Positions 8,875-18,659 of a DNA stretch of 64,000 bases are shown here, one piece after another. Made by a program: the position numbers and the translations under genes. This DNA comes from Chloroflexota bacterium. GTDB taxonomy: Bacteria > Chloroflexota > Anaerolineae > B4-G1. Under the pieces are notes generated by a model. The model worked only from the letters and a program-made list of their open reading frames with translations, was not told where the DNA came from and did not search any database. The stretch is from NCBI GenBank assembly GCA_024232355.1, contig JAAEPW010000191.1, forward strand, positions 1-64,000. Direction: 5' to 3'. Every line of letters begins with the position of its first letter. Within the stretch, counting starts at the first letter, position 1.

Positions 8875-11800
8875 TCAACGAGACCCCATCATATCGTGAA
8901 GCGACTCGCAAGCGGGGCAACTCACGCCCGGACGGATGATGGCATAGCCAGCCTGAGGATCATCCTCGCTCCACAGCGTCAAGTCCACATTATAAACGAT
9001 CAGCAGCCGGATTTTGTCACTGGATGCCGACAGACTCGCGGCTTCGGCCAGCCAGGCGGCTTGCTCGTCCACCGATGTGTCTGCGGCCCAGGCAAAGTTG
9101 TCGGGCAGAGTGCCGTAGCCTTCTGGCGAGATGTAGCCCAGTTCGGTAAAGCATAACTGCTGCCGGCCGCCGAATGCGTCATCGTAGGCATTGACCATCC
9201 CCCAAAAATAGCGCGTATAGTGGCCTGAATTACCCCGGGGGTCGCCGCTGGTCTGGGATGGCGGCAGGATGCCTTCGTTGTAATGGATGCCCACACAATC
9301 CGCATAGTTGGCGGCCCCAGCGTCCAACATTGCGGATACGTAGAGCGCGTCGTCACACCCGGCGGGGCTGCAGTTACCAAAGAAACCCGTCGGAGAGGGC
9401 GCGCCCGAGATGACGAGGATGTCGGGATCGACCGATTTGATTGCGTCGTAGGCGGGGGCCAGCATCTGCTCGACGTAGGCCGCGGGGTTGACCTGGCCCA
9501 CGGGCCACTTGCGGTCAATGTTCTGCTCGTTCCAGACCTCGATGCCGTCGGGGCCTTGCTCTGCTACCTCTCGGAGAAATTCGACATAGGCGTCAAAGTT
9601 GATGCTGCGCGGGTACTCGTTGCTCCCCGAAATGCTCAACAGTACCTTGAGTTGATTGGCGTGTGACTGCCGGACCATCTCGGCGATCTCGCTGCCCCGC
9701 ATCCCCGGCGACCACGGGACCTGGAACTTGACCCAACTCATCCCCGCGTAGCGCATCTCGCTGGGATGGGCGAGGGTGATGGTCTGCCCGCCCAATTCAA
9801 AGCTGCCGCCAGTACTCTGGCGCCCCTCGCCGACCCGGATCACGGTCGTTAGCCCGCTTCCCCGCACGTCGATATCGCCCGTTCTCAGATTCCACTGGCC
9901 GTCAAAGACGCCGTCGTCACCCGGGGCGACCAGGTCGATGCTGATCTCGACCGTTTCCCCGACCGCTACCGCGCCCACGGGTACACTTTCGGGGCCGCCC
10001 AATTGAGAATGGACCTGGATCAGGACGGTGTCGGCGGGCCAATCGCAGGTGCCAGTGTTGCGAATGCTCCAGGTCTTGACGAATTCCTCCCATTTTTCCA
10101 ATTGCGTGTTGTCCGGGATGGTCACGTCGGCCACGTAGCGGCCGCCGAGGCAATTGGCGTCCACACTGCTTGTGGGTGTGATGGGGGCGTCGGCGGCGGG
10201 GATTCCGTTTGTGTCTGTGATTGCATCCGTCGCTTCTGGCTCGGTGACGATGACGGGTATGGAGCCGTGGTCAAAGCCCGCGACTGTTGCCCGGACCACG
10301 TACTCACCCGGCGACGCCAGCACGACCCACGTATAGCCCGGCTCGGTGAGGGAGGTCGTCTGCTGGTCTATGGCCGCCGTGCCGTTGACGACGGTCCAGA
10401 CGATCTGCATTTGCTGGCCTGGGTCCTGGCTCCGGGCAGACGCGACCCGATAGCCCGCTACCGCATTCACAATGCCCGTCCCGTTGCCGGGATCGAGCAT
10501 GTCGGCCACGACGGTGCCGCCCAGGTGGTATCGGTGCGCCCAGCGCAGCTTGGCCGCCAGGCTGGTCGCCGTGCCCAACCAGACGGTGTGGATGCTGCCG
10601 TCGTCGGCCGCGTACTCTAGACGGTAGGTGCCCGCAGTTTCTTGGGGCATGATGCTCGACAAATGTCCGTCAAGACCAAACTCTACCCAACTGCCGGTTC
10701 CAACTTGAGAGACGTCGCCGAGAACGGTCACATTTCCAAAGGGAGCGAGGGCGTCCTCCAGCGAGATATAGTCAACGGTCTCGCTGCCCCGCTCGGCGCT
10801 GAGGGATGAGACGACCATACGCAGCTTGTAGCGGCTGATCTGGGCTGTGGCCCAGTCGAGCAACTGCTGCGCCTGCCCGCCCTCGACGTAGGCGGTGGGG
10901 TCGGCGGGAAAGGGTACGTGGACTGCGTCGGCAATTGCACCGATCTGGAGCCAGTCGTAGCCGTCAGTGTCCCAACTGTCGTTGCTAGGCGCTGGCGGCT
11001 CGACAACGACGTTCAATAAAAGTTCCTCGGCGTGCAGGCTGTCGGCCAGCGCACTGATAAAGCTGGCGTAGGCGTCGCGCTCGCCCGGCTCGACGCCCTG
11101 ATAATCCACGACCACGCCCGCAAAGTCTCGCTCAACACAAAGCTGCACAATGTTGGCGATGTGAGCCCCACGTGTGTCGGAATTGGTCAATAAATTGGCC
11201 AGCCCCCCTCGATTAATCGTTCCATCGGGCGCCCAATTGCGCAGGGTAGGGAGGACGGCGTAGGTGTCTTGGCCGGTTTGCGGCGGCAGACCGACGGGGT
11301 CGCCGGCCAGGCTGCCGTCGCTGCCCAAAAGCAGTCCCGTGGGATTGACCTCGTTGATCACATCAGCAGCGGCTGCGACCGCGTTGTCGCCAGGGTTCAC
11401 GGACGTGGAAACGGTCGGCACAATCGACTCGGCCTGGGCGATCACGATGGTCTCGGGGACGGCGGTCACGCGGGCGCGGATGAACTCGTGCCCGGTGGCC
11501 TCGGCGTAGAGTTCGCCGCCCACCCATTGCCATTCCTCACCGGTCCAGGTGTAGAGATCTAGGGTCTCCCAAGGCTCCGCATCGTCGGGCACCGTCACGT
11601 CGATCATCACCGGTTCGGAGGAATCGCCGCGCACCTGAATTTGGTAGAGGGGGCTTTTGACATTCAGGTGCTGCGGTAGAGCGTTGGCGGCCTGGTGCAA
11701 CGCACGACCCACCGAGCCTTCCAGGAACTCGAGGCGCGGTATCGACTCGATCTGCACGCGCAAGCGGCCAGTGTAGGTGTTGGGGGCCACGCGCAGCGTC

Positions 11801-12312
11801 AATCCATCGTTGTGAGAGACCGAGCTATTCTCGGCGTCGAGGGTTTCGTGGCCAGTGATGCCTAGTTGTGTCAGAAGCGAGATGGAGCATATGAGCAAAA
11901 TGACGGCCACGCCGATCAATCCATAGATCCAGACCCCAAAGCGGAGTTGATGGCGATGTTGGGCCAATGTGATGCTGGGTTGCGGCTCAACGGGTGGAAC
12001 GTCATCCATCGCGGTTTCCATCCTCGGGGTGTCGTCCGCTGGTGGTGCATCCTCAACCACGGGCTCGGATGACGGGATAAAGCCCTGTTCTTGCAGCCGC
12101 GCCTTGAGATTGGCGAGTGACTTGGGGCCAAAACCCCCAAGTTTGGCCAGGGCATCGTCTCCCTGTCTTATGGCAGCCAACACGTCGTCAACGGTGCCAA
12201 GACCCGCTTCGAGCAGTACATTCCGGGCGCGCGCCGAGAGCCCCAGTTCTGTGATGGAAAGATTGGATGGGGAAGGCCCTTCTGGTGGCTTTTCAGATGG
12301 CAGATCTTGCAT
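8875..12312 (-). CDS. Giant membrane protein: RNAP-alpha-CTD-like HhH, TM helix, pseudo-GH18, NBR1-like Ig and clan GH-A glycosidase domains
   Basis: 1145 aa. Residues 16-79 closely resemble the C-terminal domain of RNA polymerase alpha (LSITELGLSARA, GGFGPKSLANLK). After a Pro-rich linker one TM helix lies at about 126-148. The outside part has a beta-rich segment and a GH18/YaaH-like barrel whose catalytic motif reads VVVDYQGV, with Gln for the catalytic Glu. An NBR1-type Ig-like domain follows (WSIRNTGTCDWP). The C-terminal 300 residues form a GH-A-type barrel with both candidate acids (WNEQN and FTELGY). It is likely a cell-surface glycan-binding or cleaving protein with a cytosolic helix-hairpin-helix tail of unknown role. 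Start ATG 12312 after AGGGTG. Confidence 0.88.
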   Translation of the reverse strand: MQDLPSEKPPEGPSPSNLSITELGLSARARNVLLEAGLGTVDDVLAAIRQGDDALAKLGGFGPKSLANLKARLQEQGFIPSSEPVVEDAPPADDTPRMETAMDDVPPVEPQPSITLAQHRHQLRFGVWIYGLIGVAVILLICSISLLTQLGITGHETLDAENSSVSHNDGLTLRVAPNTYTGRLRVQIESIPRLEFLEGSVGRALHQAANALPQHLNVKSPLYQIQVRGDSSEPVMIDVTVPDDAEPWETLDLYTWTGEEWQWVGGELYAEATGHEFIRARVTAVPETIVIAQAESIVPTVSTSVNPGDNAVAAAADVINEVNPTGLLLGSDGSLAGDPVGLPPQTGQDTYAVLPTLRNWAPDGTINRGGLANLLTNSDTRGAHIANIVQLCVERDFAGVVVDYQGVEPGERDAYASFISALADSLHAEELLLNVVVEPPAPSNDSWDTDGYDWLQIGAIADAVHVPFPADPTAYVEGGQAQQLLDWATAQISRYKLRMVVSSLSAERGSETVDYISLEDALAPFGNVTVLGDVSQVGTGSWVEFGLDGHLSSIMPQETAGTYRLEYAADDGSIHTVWLGTATSLAAKLRWAHRYHLGGTVVADMLDPGNGTGIVNAVAGYRVASARSQDPGQQMQIVWTVVNGTAAIDQQTTSLTEPGYTWVVLASPGEYVVRATVAGFDHGSIPVIVTEPEATDAITDTNGIPAADAPITPTSSVDANCLGGRYVADVTIPDNTQLEKWEEFVKTWSIRNTGTCDWPADTVLIQVHSQLGGPESVPVGAVAVGETVEISIDLVAPGDDGVFDGQWNLRTGDIDVRGSGLTTVIRVGEGRQSTGGSFELGGQTITLAHPSEMRYAGMSWVKFQVPWSPGMRGSEIAEMVRQSHANQLKVLLSISGSNEYPRSINFDAYVEFLREVAEQGPDGIEVWNEQNIDRKWPVGQVNPAAYVEQMLAPAYDAIKSVDPDILVISGAPSPTGFFGNCSPAGCDDALYVSAMLDAGAANYADCVGIHYNEGILPPSQTSGDPRGNSGHYTRYFWGMVNAYDDAFGGRQQLCFTELGYISPEGYGTLPDNFAWAADTSVDEQAAWLAEAASLSASSDKIRLLIVYNVDLTLWSEDDPQAGYAIIRPGVSCPACESLHDMMGSR

Positions 12313-12406
12313 CAAAACACACCCTCAACTCGACTTTAAAGAGGAGCGAGCATACCTTATGCGAGTGGGGCTGCAGGAGCCACTTTGCATTTCTGAATGC
12401 ACCGCA

Positions 12407-13804
12407 TTAGGCCCTGGTCAACCCTAGCTTGCGCATCACTTTGGCCGGAGTGGCGCGCCGGGCTCGCTGCCATTGACGGCGCACCCAACGCTTGGAGGCA
12501 TTGATCGGCTTGCGGCGTTGGCTCTCTGCCATAGCCCATTTGAGGAACTCGTAGTCCTGTCCCTTGATCTTTGGTTCGGTGGGATTGCGGCGATACGAGT
12601 CATAATCGGTGATGCGGCTCAGGTCGTGCTCGGCCACATAGTCATACAGGTCGGTACCGGGGTGGGGGGTGAAAAAGGCCGGGCTGTAATAGTCAGGGTC
12701 GATCTCTTTCATCAGCCGCACTGTGTCCATCACTTCTTCTTTGGTCTCGGTCGGCAAACCCATCATGTAATTGGCCCAGACCGAGATGCCGTATTTGCGG
12801 CAGATGTGGGCTGCCTGACGGTTTTGCTCCGCCGTCGTGCCTTTGCGGATGAATTTGAGGACGCGGTCGCTGCCGCTTTCAAAGCCGATGAAATAGCCGC
12901 GCAGCCCGGCGTGGGCCATACGGGCTACCATATCCTCGTGCTTGACCAAAATGTCGGCGCGGGTCTGGCAGAGGAATGGCATCGTGAATCCCTCGGCGAC
13001 ATATTTTTCTGTGAACTCTATCACCCAGTCTCGATCTTCGGTCAGACAGTCGTCGTGAAACATAAAAGATGTGATGCGATACTGGTCCACCAACATGCGC
13101 AGTTCGGTAATGACATTATCCACGCTGCGACGGCGGGTGCGTTTGCCGAATAAATAGTCCTCGCCGGGCTTGCAAAAGGTGCAGTGGTAGAGGCAACCCC
13201 GCCCGGCGATGATGGTGGCGAATGGCGCGGGCAGTTCCTCGACAAAGGGGACTTCTGGGGAGTCGAGGTCATAGCCCCACTTGCGCCACTCGTTGAGAAA
13301 GAGTCCCCGGTCGGTGAGCGGGATGGCGTCCAGATCAGGCGTCTCGCCGCGCAGCACACGATCTTTGGGCGCTTGACCTGCGTCGATGGTGTGCAACAGC
13401 TTGGGAAAGGTCGTTTCGCCCTCGCCGGTCACCAAATAGTCCACGTGAGGGATGCGCAGGGAATCTTCCAGCGCGATGGTGACGTGGGGTCCGCCGATGA
13501 CAGTGGTTATTTCGGGCTTGATCTCTTTGGCGATGGCGATGGCCTGGCGAGCCGGGTTATAGTCCACGCTCATCATTGTCACGCCTATGACGTCGGGGTT
13601 TCGTTCCGCCAGCACTTGGCGAAAGTGATCCCAACTGGTCAGCGCCCGTAGATCGATCAGGTCTATTTCAAGTCCTTCGGCTTTGGCCGCACTGCTGAGA
13701 GAGGCCAGGCCATGAGAGATCCAGCCAGCCTCCATCCCTTGCTTGAGGGAGTTGAAACCGCGACCGGCGATTCCAGGGTAAACGAGCGTCGTTTTAATAG
13801 GCAT
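12407..13804 (-). CDS. B12-binding-domain radical SAM protein
   Basis: 465 aa. Residues 1-150 form a cobalamin-binding-like Rossmann domain (VIGVTMMSVDYNP, VIGGPHVT, GEGETTF). The radical SAM core follows, with CxxxCxxC in GRGCLYHCTFCKPG and the downstream FIGFESGSDRVLKFIRKG. This is the BchE/HpnP-like class that methylates or rearranges unactivated carbons; the substrate is unknown. The basic C-terminal tail (SKRWVRRQWQRARR) is unusual. RBS GAAGG precedes the ATG. It lies directly downstream of the winged-helix regulator gene on the same strand (18-base gap), so co-transcription is likely. Confidence 0.92.
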   Translation of the reverse strand: MPIKTTLVYPGIAGRGFNSLKQGMEAGWISHGLASLSSAAKAEGLEIDLIDLRALTSWDHFRQVLAERNPDVIGVTMMSVDYNPARQAIAIAKEIKPEITTVIGGPHVTIALEDSLRIPHVDYLVTGEGETTFPKLLHTIDAGQAPKDRVLRGETPDLDAIPLTDRGLFLNEWRKWGYDLDSPEVPFVEELPAPFATIIAGRGCLYHCTFCKPGEDYLFGKRTRRRSVDNVITELRMLVDQYRITSFMFHDDCLTEDRDWVIEFTEKYVAEGFTMPFLCQTRADILVKHEDMVARMAHAGLRGYFIGFESGSDRVLKFIRKGTTAEQNRQAAHICRKYGISVWANYMMGLPTETKEEVMDTVRLMKEIDPDYYSPAFFTPHPGTDLYDYVAEHDLSRITDYDSYRRNPTEPKIKGQDYEFLKWAMAESQRRKPINASKRWVRRQWQRARRATPAKVMRKLGLTRA

Positions 13805-13822
13805 ATAAATCCTTCACAGGTG

Positions 13823-14446
13823 TTATTTGGTGGGAGGGTGAATGGTGTAGGTGCATTGACGGTCACCCTTGGCTGCCGAGGCGCCGTGCTCTAGGGGCAC
13901 TCCCAAGAGGTGAGTCAACATGGCCTGGTCTATGGCACACACTTCGCGCTCTTGTTTGGAGACCCCTTCGTAGGGGCAATTGGCGATGCAGAGCGAATAG
14001 TTGCCGTCGTCGCTTTGTTCCCATTGAGCCATATAGCCCAACTCGTCCAGAAATTCGACGGTCGCAATGAGCCGGTCTTGAAAATCGTTCTCGCCGGAAA
14101 TGTCTGCCTGGTTGGCTATGCGCTCGCCGATGCGCTGTACCATCTGATCTATTTGATCTGGTGGAAATTGCGCGCGCACCTCGCCCAGAATCTGGCTGAT
14201 CAGGTGAGTGTATCTTTTGGGAAAGAGCGCGCTTGCCTTTTCTGTTAGCATAAAGATGTGTTTGGGCCGTCCGGGTGCTTTGCGACGACGCGCTTGAGGC
14301 GCTGCAACGAGACCTTCACTGCGCAGGATGTCAATGTGATGGCGTACGGTAACAGCCGTCAGCTCTAGTTCTTGGCTCAACTCGTCTACCGTTGCCTGGC
14401 CGCGTTCTTTCAGAATACTTAAAATACGCTCTCTGGTAGCTTGCAT
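13823..14446 (-). CDS. SufR-like winged-helix regulator with C-terminal Cys cluster
   Basis: 207 aa. The N-terminal HTH is of the DeoR/ArsR type (ATVDELSQELELTAVTVRHHIDIL). The C-terminal effector domain contains four Cys in the order C-x3-C-x13-C-x28-C (LCIANC, EVC, RQC). This layout resembles SufR-type repressors that bind an Fe-S cluster. AGGG upstream of ATG 14446 makes the longer reading less likely. It is divergent from nuoB and sits behind a promoter framed by an inverted repeat, which suggests autoregulation and possibly control of nuoB-nuoCD-nuoI by Fe-S or redox state. Confidence 0.82.
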   Translation of the reverse strand: MQATRERILSILKERGQATVDELSQELELTAVTVRHHIDILRSEGLVAAPQARRRKAPGRPKHIFMLTEKASALFPKRYTHLISQILGEVRAQFPPDQIDQMVQRIGERIANQADISGENDFQDRLIATVEFLDELGYMAQWEQSDDGNYSLCIANCPYEGVSKQEREVCAIDQAMLTHLLGVPLEHGASAAKGDRQCTYTIHPPTK

Positions 14447-14562
14447 AGTTTTTTCCCTTTTCAACTCGTCGTAGAAAACATTTTCTGAACAAGATGCCCC
14501 CAAATGGAGGCGGGAGCGATGGTTGAGCAATATTCACCTCAACGTCTCAAATAACTCGTATA

Positions 14563-14591
14563 ATTCTAGTATGATTACGATGTTTTGTCAA
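14563..14591 (-). promoter_or_regulatory. Promoter TTGACA-17-TAGAAT for the SufR-like regulator
   Basis: On the minus strand, -35 TTGACA occupies 14586-14591 and -10 TAGAAT 14563-14568, with a 17-bp spacer, about 120 bases before the regulator start. Confidence 0.7.
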
Positions 14592-14605
14592 ACGACTATC
14601 GTAAT
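14574..14605. promoter_or_regulatory. Inverted repeat framing the -35 box, candidate operator
   Basis: ATTACGAT (14574-14581) and ATCGTAAT (14598-14605) are perfect inverted arms 16 bp apart, so arm centres lie about two helical turns apart. One arm is inside the promoter spacer and the other just upstream of the -35. The position suits autorepression by the adjacent regulator; binding itself is inferred. Confidence 0.5.
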
Positions 14606-14638
14606 AATTGCGTGATGCGCAACATGCGGCAAGTTGGG

Positions 14639-14667
14639 TTGCCCAATTTTTGAAAGCGGTGTAGAAT
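14639..14667 (+). promoter_or_regulatory. Promoter TTGCCC-17-TAGAAT upstream of nuoB
   Basis: -35 at 14639-14644 and -10 at 14662-14667, 17-bp spacer. It leaves a leader of about 130 nt before the nuoB RBS (AAGGAGG). The rest of this 358-base divergent intergenic region shows only the regulator promoter and inverted repeat. Confidence 0.5.
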
Positions 14668-14804
14668 ACCACCCTGATAGGCAATGTCAAGAAAGTAGCC
14701 TTTCCTGATCTAGAAACAGGCAAGGCAATTTCCTCTGCATTAATTTTCTGGTACAGTCTTTAAGATGTGGTTCAATCGTAAAGGGTAAGGAGGACACTGC
14801 TTCA

Positions 14805-15431
14805 ATGACCAAACAGAATCCAAATTTACCAGAGGTACCCCTCGAACTCCAAAACAATGTGCGTCTGATGCCCTGGGACAAGCTATACAATTGGGGCCGC
14901 AAGCGGTCGGTATGGCCTTTGTTCTCGGGCATTGCTTGTTGTGCCATTGAATTTATCTGCGCTGCCGCTGCCCGTTTTGATATGGGGCGTTTCGGTATGG
15001 ATATTGCGCGGGCCAGCCCCCGCCAGGCCGATTTGATGTTTATCTCGGGCACGATCACCAAAAAGATGGCTCCTCAGATCGTCCGTTTGTACAATCAGAT
15101 GCCAGAACCCAAATACGTCCTCGCGATGGGCGCTTGTGCCATCTCTGGCGGCCCGTTCAAAGAAGGGTACAATGTTATCTCTGGGGTAGACAAACTCATT
15201 CCAGTGGATATCTATGTTCCGGGATGCCCGCCCCGGCCCGAGGCACTGTACAATGCCTTTCTGACGCTGCACAGAAAATGGGACCAAGAACCCATCAAGA
15301 GCTTGCGTTGGTATCAAAAAGGCGTGGCTGACGAGGGAATTCCCGTGCCGGTGCTAGGCCCTGATATGGTGGACTGGCAGGTTGTGGACGAGCTTCCCAA
15401 ATTGGAAACAGAGCCGGAGAGAGGTGAATGA
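14805..15431 (+). CDS. nuoB: NADH-quinone oxidoreductase subunit B
   Basis: 208 aa subunit carrying the N2 [4Fe-4S] cluster next to the quinone site of complex I. All four ligands are present: C45 and C46 (GIACCAIEF), C111 (MGACAISGG) and C141 (PGCPPRPE). RBS AAGGAGG lies about 10 nt before the ATG. The stop overlaps the nuoCD start (ATGA). It heads a four-gene cluster nuoB-nuoCD-nuoI-ricT. Confidence 0.97.
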   Translation: MTKQNPNLPEVPLELQNNVRLMPWDKLYNWGRKRSVWPLFSGIACCAIEFICAAAARFDMGRFGMDIARASPRQADLMFISGTITKKMAPQIVRLYNQMPEPKYVLAMGACAISGGPFKEGYNVISGVDKLIPVDIYVPGCPPRPEALYNAFLTLHRKWDQEPIKSLRWYQKGVADEGIPVPVLGPDMVDWQVVDELPKLETEPERGE

Positions 15432-17197
15432 TGAACAGCACTGTTGAAGAAAAAGTCTCTCAGCCGACAGTCGAGTTGCTCGCTACCTTGGAAGAGCAGT
15501 TTCCCGGCGCAACCCAGCCCGCTGAGTATGAGGGGGTGGTTGTCGCTGCTGACCGATTGGTAGAAATTGCCGTTTTCCTGCGGGATGAGGCGGGATACAG
15601 GCATCTTGCCCTCGTCACAGGTGTGGATTACCCAGAGCCTACGACCCAGTTCCCGGCTCGTTTCGAGACCGTCTACCATCTGTTCCGCAGCGAGGGGGCG
15701 GCACTGACGCTTCACGTCCACGCCGACCGGGACGACCCGGTCGTCCCCTCGGTGGTGAGCGTTTGGTCTTCGGCCATCGTGCACGAGCGGGAGACGTGGG
15801 ACCTGATGGGTATCCGATTCGAGGACCATCCCGATCTGCGGCGCATTCTATTGTGGGAGGGATACGTCGGTCACCCGCTGCGCAAGGATTGGCACGAGGT
15901 TTATTACGAGGCTGACCAAAAACCGTTTACCAGCCGCCATCCAGAAGGCCGTCCGACGCAGTCTGAGGAGCACGCGCCGCTGGGCCGCAATCTACGTTAT
16001 CCTGATGATTGGTCGCCCGAGGGATGGGAATCCAAGGCCGAAGCGAGAGTGTACGAGCCGTTTGACGAGTACATCGGCGGGAACGGTCGCTTGATGCACA
16101 CCGATCAGGTCATCGTCAACATGGGGCCACAGCACCCTAGCACGCACGGCGTTCTGCGCATGGTGGCTCGCTTGGATGGTGAGATGATCAACCAACTGGA
16201 ACCGGTGCTGGGCTATTTGCACCGCAGTCAGGAAAAGATCGGCGAGCGCAACACTTGGCTGGCAAATATGCCGTTCACAGACCGGCTGGATTATGTCTGC
16301 TCAATGTCGAACAACTTTGGCTATGCCGTGGCGGTAGAAAAGCTGCTGGATGTGGAGGTGCCGGAGCGGGCCGAGTACATCCGCGTGATCATGGCCGAGC
16401 TGACCCGCATCATCAACCACTTTGTCGCGATCGGTTTTTTTACCAACGACATTGGCGTTTATCTCACCTTTATGCTCTATGCGCTGGAAGAGCGCGAACT
16501 TATCATCGACCTGTTCGAGATGGCGTCGGGTTCGCGGATGATGTGCAACTATTTCCGCTTTGGCGGCGTGGCCCAGGATTTGCCAGAAGGGTTCATCGAC
16601 AGAGCCAAAGAACTGGTCTATGATCGAATTCCCCGCCGTCTGGAGGAATTCGAGATGCTTTTGATGGATAATGAGATCTTTCGCGCTCGCACCATTGGCG
16701 TCAGTGCGATGCCATCGGAGGTAGCGATCGCTTATGGATGCACCGGGCCGGTGCTGCGAGCCTCCGGCGTCCCCTACGATGTGCGCCGCGCTGAGCCTTA
16801 TTCGATCTATGACGAGCTGGATTGGGACGTGGCAGTGGCGTATAACGGAGATATTTACGACCGCTTTGTGGTTCGTTTTGAGGAGGTACGCCAATCGCTG
16901 CGCATCCTCCGCCAGGCGCTCGACCAAATACCCGAGGGTCCAATCCAGGCCGGAAAGGTCAGGCCGACGGTCAAGGTGCCTGCGGGCGAGGCGTATGGCC
17001 GGGTGGAATCCCCCAAAGGAGAATTGGGCTTTTACGTGGTCTCTGATGGCGGGACAAACCCGTATCGCTACCGCATCCGCACCCCAAGTTTTGCCAATCT
17101 GGGCGTGTTGGGCGAGTTGTGCCGTGGGCATCTGGTGGCCGACGCGGTGGCTATCCTGGCAAGCATAGACATCACACTAGGCGAGGTGGACAGATAA
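15428..17197 (+). CDS. nuoCD: Fused NADH-quinone oxidoreductase subunit C/D
   Basis: 589 aa. Residues 1-170 are NuoC (30-kDa-like; [23 protein letters not shown]). Residues 215-589 are NuoD (49-kDa-like) with the quinone-chamber motif [10 protein letters not shown], then [10 protein letters not shown] and the C-terminal RTPSFANL. The fusion is known in enterobacteria and others. The ATG overlaps the nuoB stop by four bases and the TAA shares one base with the nuoI start, so translation is coupled. No NuoH or other membrane subunit follows. Confidence 0.96.
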   Translation: MMNSTVEEKVSQPTVELLATLEEQFPGATQPAEYEGVVVAADRLVEIAVFLRDEAGYRHLALVTGVDYPEPTTQFPARFETVYHLFRSEGAALTLHVHADRDDPVVPSVVSVWSSAIVHERETWDLMGIRFEDHPDLRRILLWEGYVGHPLRKDWHEVYYEADQKPFTSRHPEGRPTQSEEHAPLGRNLRYPDDWSPEGWESKAEARVYEPFDEYIGGNGRLMHTDQVIVNMGPQHPSTHGVLRMVARLDGEMINQLEPVLGYLHRSQEKIGERNTWLANMPFTDRLDYVCSMSNNFGYAVAVEKLLDVEVPERAEYIRVIMAELTRIINHFVAIGFFTNDIGVYLTFMLYALEERELIIDLFEMASGSRMMCNYFRFGGVAQDLPEGFIDRAKELVYDRIPRRLEEFEMLLMDNEIFRARTIGVSAMPSEVAIAYGCTGPVLRASGVPYDVRRAEPYSIYDELDWDVAVAYNGDIYDRFVVRFEEVRQSLRILRQALDQIPEGPIQAGKVRPTVKVPAGEAYGRVESPKGELGFYVVSDGGTNPYRYRIRTPSFANLGVLGELCRGHLVADAVAILASIDITLGEVDR

Positions 17198-17799
17198 TGT
17201 ACGGATTGAGTTTTCTTAAATCGTTCCGAGTTACCGTTGGCCGCTTCTTGATGACTTATGTAGATGGATTTCAGTGGTTCCTCAAGGGTGGCTTTCGCAA
17301 GCGCTCTTCTCCCGAGGCATTCGCTGTACGGCAGAGCGCCAAAGGCCGGGGCGTGTTCACGGTAGAGTATCCCAAAGAGAAATTCCAACTGCCAGAGAGG
17401 TATCGTGGATTCCCCTTTCAGGTGATTGATCCAGAAACGGGCACGCGCTGCACGGCTTGCGGTATCTGTGCCAAGGCCTGCCCGCCCCAGTGCATCTGGA
17501 TCGTGCGTGCAACCGACCCAGAGACGGGAAAACCCAAGCGGGAACCGGCCGAGTTTGTGATTGATATAAGCATTTGCATGTCGTGCGGCTTTTGTGCCGA
17601 GTTCTGCCCCACGAATGCCATCAAGATGGACAATGATTACGAGATCGCCTCTTATACGCGGGATGGTGACGAGTTTTTGTGGGATTACGAGCGGCTGTCC
17701 AAGCCGCTGGCACATCACGCAGCGATTCACCCCATCGCTTATGCCGCCGAAAAGGCAGAAGCAGAGCGAAAAGCGGCGCGAAAGAAAGCAAAACAGTGA
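17197..17799 (+). CDS. nuoI: NADH-quinone oxidoreductase subunit I
   Basis: 200 aa protein with two [4Fe-4S] clusters (N6a/N6b) that passes electrons to NuoB. The ligands are in C85-x2-C88-x2-C91-x3-C95 and C127-x2-C130-x2-C133-x3-C137, each ending in CP. The amphipathic N-terminus is normal for NuoI; the Lys/Ala-rich C-terminal tail (EAERKAARKKAKQ) is longer than usual. ATG shares its first base with the nuoCD stop. NuoA, H, J-N and E-G are absent from this window. Confidence 0.95.
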   Translation: MYGLSFLKSFRVTVGRFLMTYVDGFQWFLKGGFRKRSSPEAFAVRQSAKGRGVFTVEYPKEKFQLPERYRGFPFQVIDPETGTRCTACGICAKACPPQCIWIVRATDPETGKPKREPAEFVIDISICMSCGFCAEFCPTNAIKMDNDYEIASYTRDGDEFLWDYERLSKPLAHHAAIHPIAYAAEKAEAERKAARKKAKQ

Positions 17800-18635
17800 A
17801 TTCAAATTCTAATCCTAAACCCCAGGCCTCAAGCCCCGCGCAGGTTGCAAGCGTGCGGTTTCAGACTACGGGCAAATTGTATGACTTTGATGCCCGTGCG
17901 CATCGCGAGTTGCAACCAGGGGATTTCGTTCTGGTAGAGACCGCGCGGGGACAGCAATTGGGCCAAGTGGTCAATATGCGCCCTCTGAACAAAGGGGAAA
18001 GCAGAGGCCTCAAACCGATACGGAGACAGGCCACCGGGCGCGATTTGGCATTGCGCCAACATTGGCGTGATAAAGAGGATGATGCGCTGGCCGTCGCCCG
18101 CAAAATGGCGGCGCAGCTGAATCTGACGGTCAAGGTGATTGTTGCCGAGTATACGTTTGACGGCAAACGCTTGACGTTGTTGTACGTGAGCGAAAAGAAA
18201 AAGCTGAACGTGGACGGTTTGATCAAGCGCTTGCAGAAAATGTTGAACGTCCGTGTGGATATGAGACGGGTTGGCCCGCGCGACCATGCCAAGCTGTTGG
18301 GTGGGTACGGGGCTTGCGGCGAACAGCGTTGTTGTTCGCGGTATATGGCCGAGTTTTGTCCCGTCTCTATCAAAATGGCCAAGGCACAGGGAATATCGTT
18401 GAACCCTTCGGACATCACGGGGATGTGTGGGCGGCTGCGATGCTGTCTCGTCTACGAGCACGAGCAGTACGCGGAAGCTTCCAAAAAGATGCCCCGGCGC
18501 AAAAAACGCGTGCGGACGCCTCATGGTGAGGGACGGGTGGTAGACCTGCTGCCCTTGAAGGGGATGGTCGTTGTCCAAATCGAAGATCGCCGTATCGAAG
18601 TGCCAGCCGAAGACGTAGAGTTGATTACGTCATAG
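17796..18635 (+). CDS. ricT: PSP1-domain protein RicT (YaaT)
   Basis: 279 aa. The PSP1 domain carries the Cys-rich motif GGYGACGEQRCC, FCPVSIKMAKAQ and TGMCGRLRCCLVYEHEQY that is diagnostic for RicT/YaaT, the Fe-S-containing subunit of the Ric complex acting on RNase Y and phosphorelay in Bacillus. The GTG start overlaps the nuoI stop as GTGA. No RicA or RicF is adjacent. Placement in a complex I cluster is unusual and may reflect shared dependence on Fe-S clusters. Confidence 0.92.
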   Translation: MNSNSNPKPQASSPAQVASVRFQTTGKLYDFDARAHRELQPGDFVLVETARGQQLGQVVNMRPLNKGESRGLKPIRRQATGRDLALRQHWRDKEDDALAVARKMAAQLNLTVKVIVAEYTFDGKRLTLLYVSEKKKLNVDGLIKRLQKMLNVRVDMRRVGPRDHAKLLGGYGACGEQRCCSRYMAEFCPVSIKMAKAQGISLNPSDITGMCGRLRCCLVYEHEQYAEASKKMPRRKKRVRTPHGEGRVVDLLPLKGMVVVQIEDRRIEVPAEDVELITS

Positions 18636-18659
18636 TATTAAAAGACCGCGTATGATTAC

